Source: Acanthosepion pharaonis (Eukaryota > Mollusca > Cephalopoda > Sepiida > Sepiidae). Taken from it: a DNA stretch of 64,000 nucleotides. Position numbers and translations under genes: made by a program. The DNA lies in assembly GCA_903632075.3 (NCBI GenBank), contig CAHIKZ030005198.1:1003001-1067000 (forward strand). The letters run 5' to 3'. The notes under the pieces were generated by a model. The model did no database searches. It had not been told where the DNA came from and worked only from the letters and a program-made list of their open reading frames with translations. Shown one piece after another: positions 63,232 through 64,000 of this stretch (position 1 is the first letter of the stretch; every line of letters starts with the position of its first letter).

Positions 63232-64000
63232 TAATTACGTAATCCCTACTCAATATAAATAAACAGTATTTGGAACTGGTATAGAGTAGGCCCTGCATTT
63301 GCTAGTTTCAGTGCTTGTATTCGATTTTTCATGGATTTGATCAAGTTATCCATATTTTGCCACTCCTTTAGCAATGTTTCTTTAAGGGTTGCCACTAACG
63401 TGATTTTGGTTGCATGCTCTCAAAGTTTTCGGTGAAGGTGCACCCAAATGTGCTCTATTGGATTCATGTCAGGACTTTGGGTTACCCATGGCAGTGGCTT
63501 GATTCCTTCCAGACCTTTGCTACTTTGCTCGTATGACATGGCACCCAATCTTCTTCATAAAGGTAAACATTCTTGTCAATCTGATTGGTTTCAAATAGTG
63601 GGAGTAATCCTTTCTCTAATATTTGACAGTATTTTGGACCATTAAATCACTCATCAACAAGAATTAGCTCAGATTTCCATCCAAACCAGACAGTGCCCCA
63701 CACCATTACTCCAATCCCTCCATGTTTCACAGTTGCCTGCAGACAATCAGTGTTCCAAGTCTCAATCTGACTTCTCCAAACATAAACCTGTCTTGAATTT
63801 GAATATTGACAGAATTTACTTTCATCTGTCCAAATTACTGACTGCCAAAATTCATAATCTTTACTCTCGAATACTCTCACCCTGTCCATACTCCTGTTCA
63901 CCTCTGAAATCAAGGGCTTCTTTCTTGCAACTCTTCTTTGATAGCCTAGGTCTTTCAAAGTCTTCTCCACCGCATATGGCGACATTTCCATGCTGTTGGC
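63232..64000 (-). pseudogene. Tc1-type transposase pseudogene, cut by window edge
   Basis: Minus strand from 63991: SPYAVEKTLKDLGYQRRVAR then KKPLIS (second helix-turn-helix and linker), FWQSVIWTDESKFCQYSNSR with the first catalytic Asp, VYVWRSQIETWNTDC, TVKHGGIGVMVWGTVWFGWK, then a stop at 63647. Further on, in shifted frames, YEEDWVPCHTSKVAKVWKE (second Asp) and SPDMNPIEHIWVHLHRKL (the final Glu of the DDE triad). At least one stop and two frameshifts, so it is dead. The 3' end lies near 63235-63290; the N-terminus is outside the window. Confidence 0.85.

Overview
The window looks like intergenic or intronic DNA of an animal genome, most likely a cephalopod and probably octopus-like. The reasons are the strong AT bias, long (TA)n tracts, the density of tRNA-headed SINEs, and the mix of non-LTR, Penelope-like and Tc1/mariner elements. 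The species call is inference. I found no exon of a host protein gene and no intact RNA gene. Every protein-like reading frame that I could interpret belongs to a transposable element or to a low-complexity repeat.

Layout. 0-4.6 kb: two U2 snRNA-like fragments, simple repeats, and a reverse-strand LINE 3' end split by a solo LTR with a perfect 5-bp target duplication. 4.6-11.5 kb: (TA)n tracts, mariner-type MITEs, an inverted plus tandem set of tRNA-like heads, G-runs, and a decayed tandem repeat with an 80-bp mariner MITE inside it. 11.9-13.3 kb: a 121-bp satellite with a 3-monomer higher-order period. 14.6-20 kb: three copies of a ~450-bp tRNA-headed SINE, two opposed LINE copies (one keeps a 195-codon open reverse-transcriptase C-terminal region), a Penelope-like GIY-YIG fragment and a palindromic MITE. 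20-35 kb: many SINE and LINE fragments, a GA minisatellite flanked by duplications, a mariner pseudogene and a 612-bp palindromic element. Two SINEs here have a 5S rRNA sequence joined directly to the tRNA-like head. 35-50 kb: a LINE split by a short-TIR MITE, a TIR element with an internal duplication, a 0.9-kb GA satellite, mariner and hAT remnants, a 33-bp minisatellite and a palindromic mariner derivative. 50-64 kb: two foldback elements whose ~110-bp inverted arms enclose a tRNA-like core, a Penelope-like RT pseudogene, a mariner whose 3' end is an inverted copy of its own 5' end, the second copy of the short-TIR MITE (inside a SINE), and a Tc1 pseudogene cut by the window edge.

The elements do not form a pathway. 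What ties them together is nesting (LTR in LINE, MITE in LINE, MITE in SINE, MITE in tandem repeat) and repeated conversion of DNA transposons into inverted-repeat forms. The strongest leads are the 5S-tRNA chimeric SINE, the foldback element with a tRNA-like core and hammerhead-like motif, and the two self-inverted mariner derivatives. All identifications come from reading the sequence; no database search was possible.
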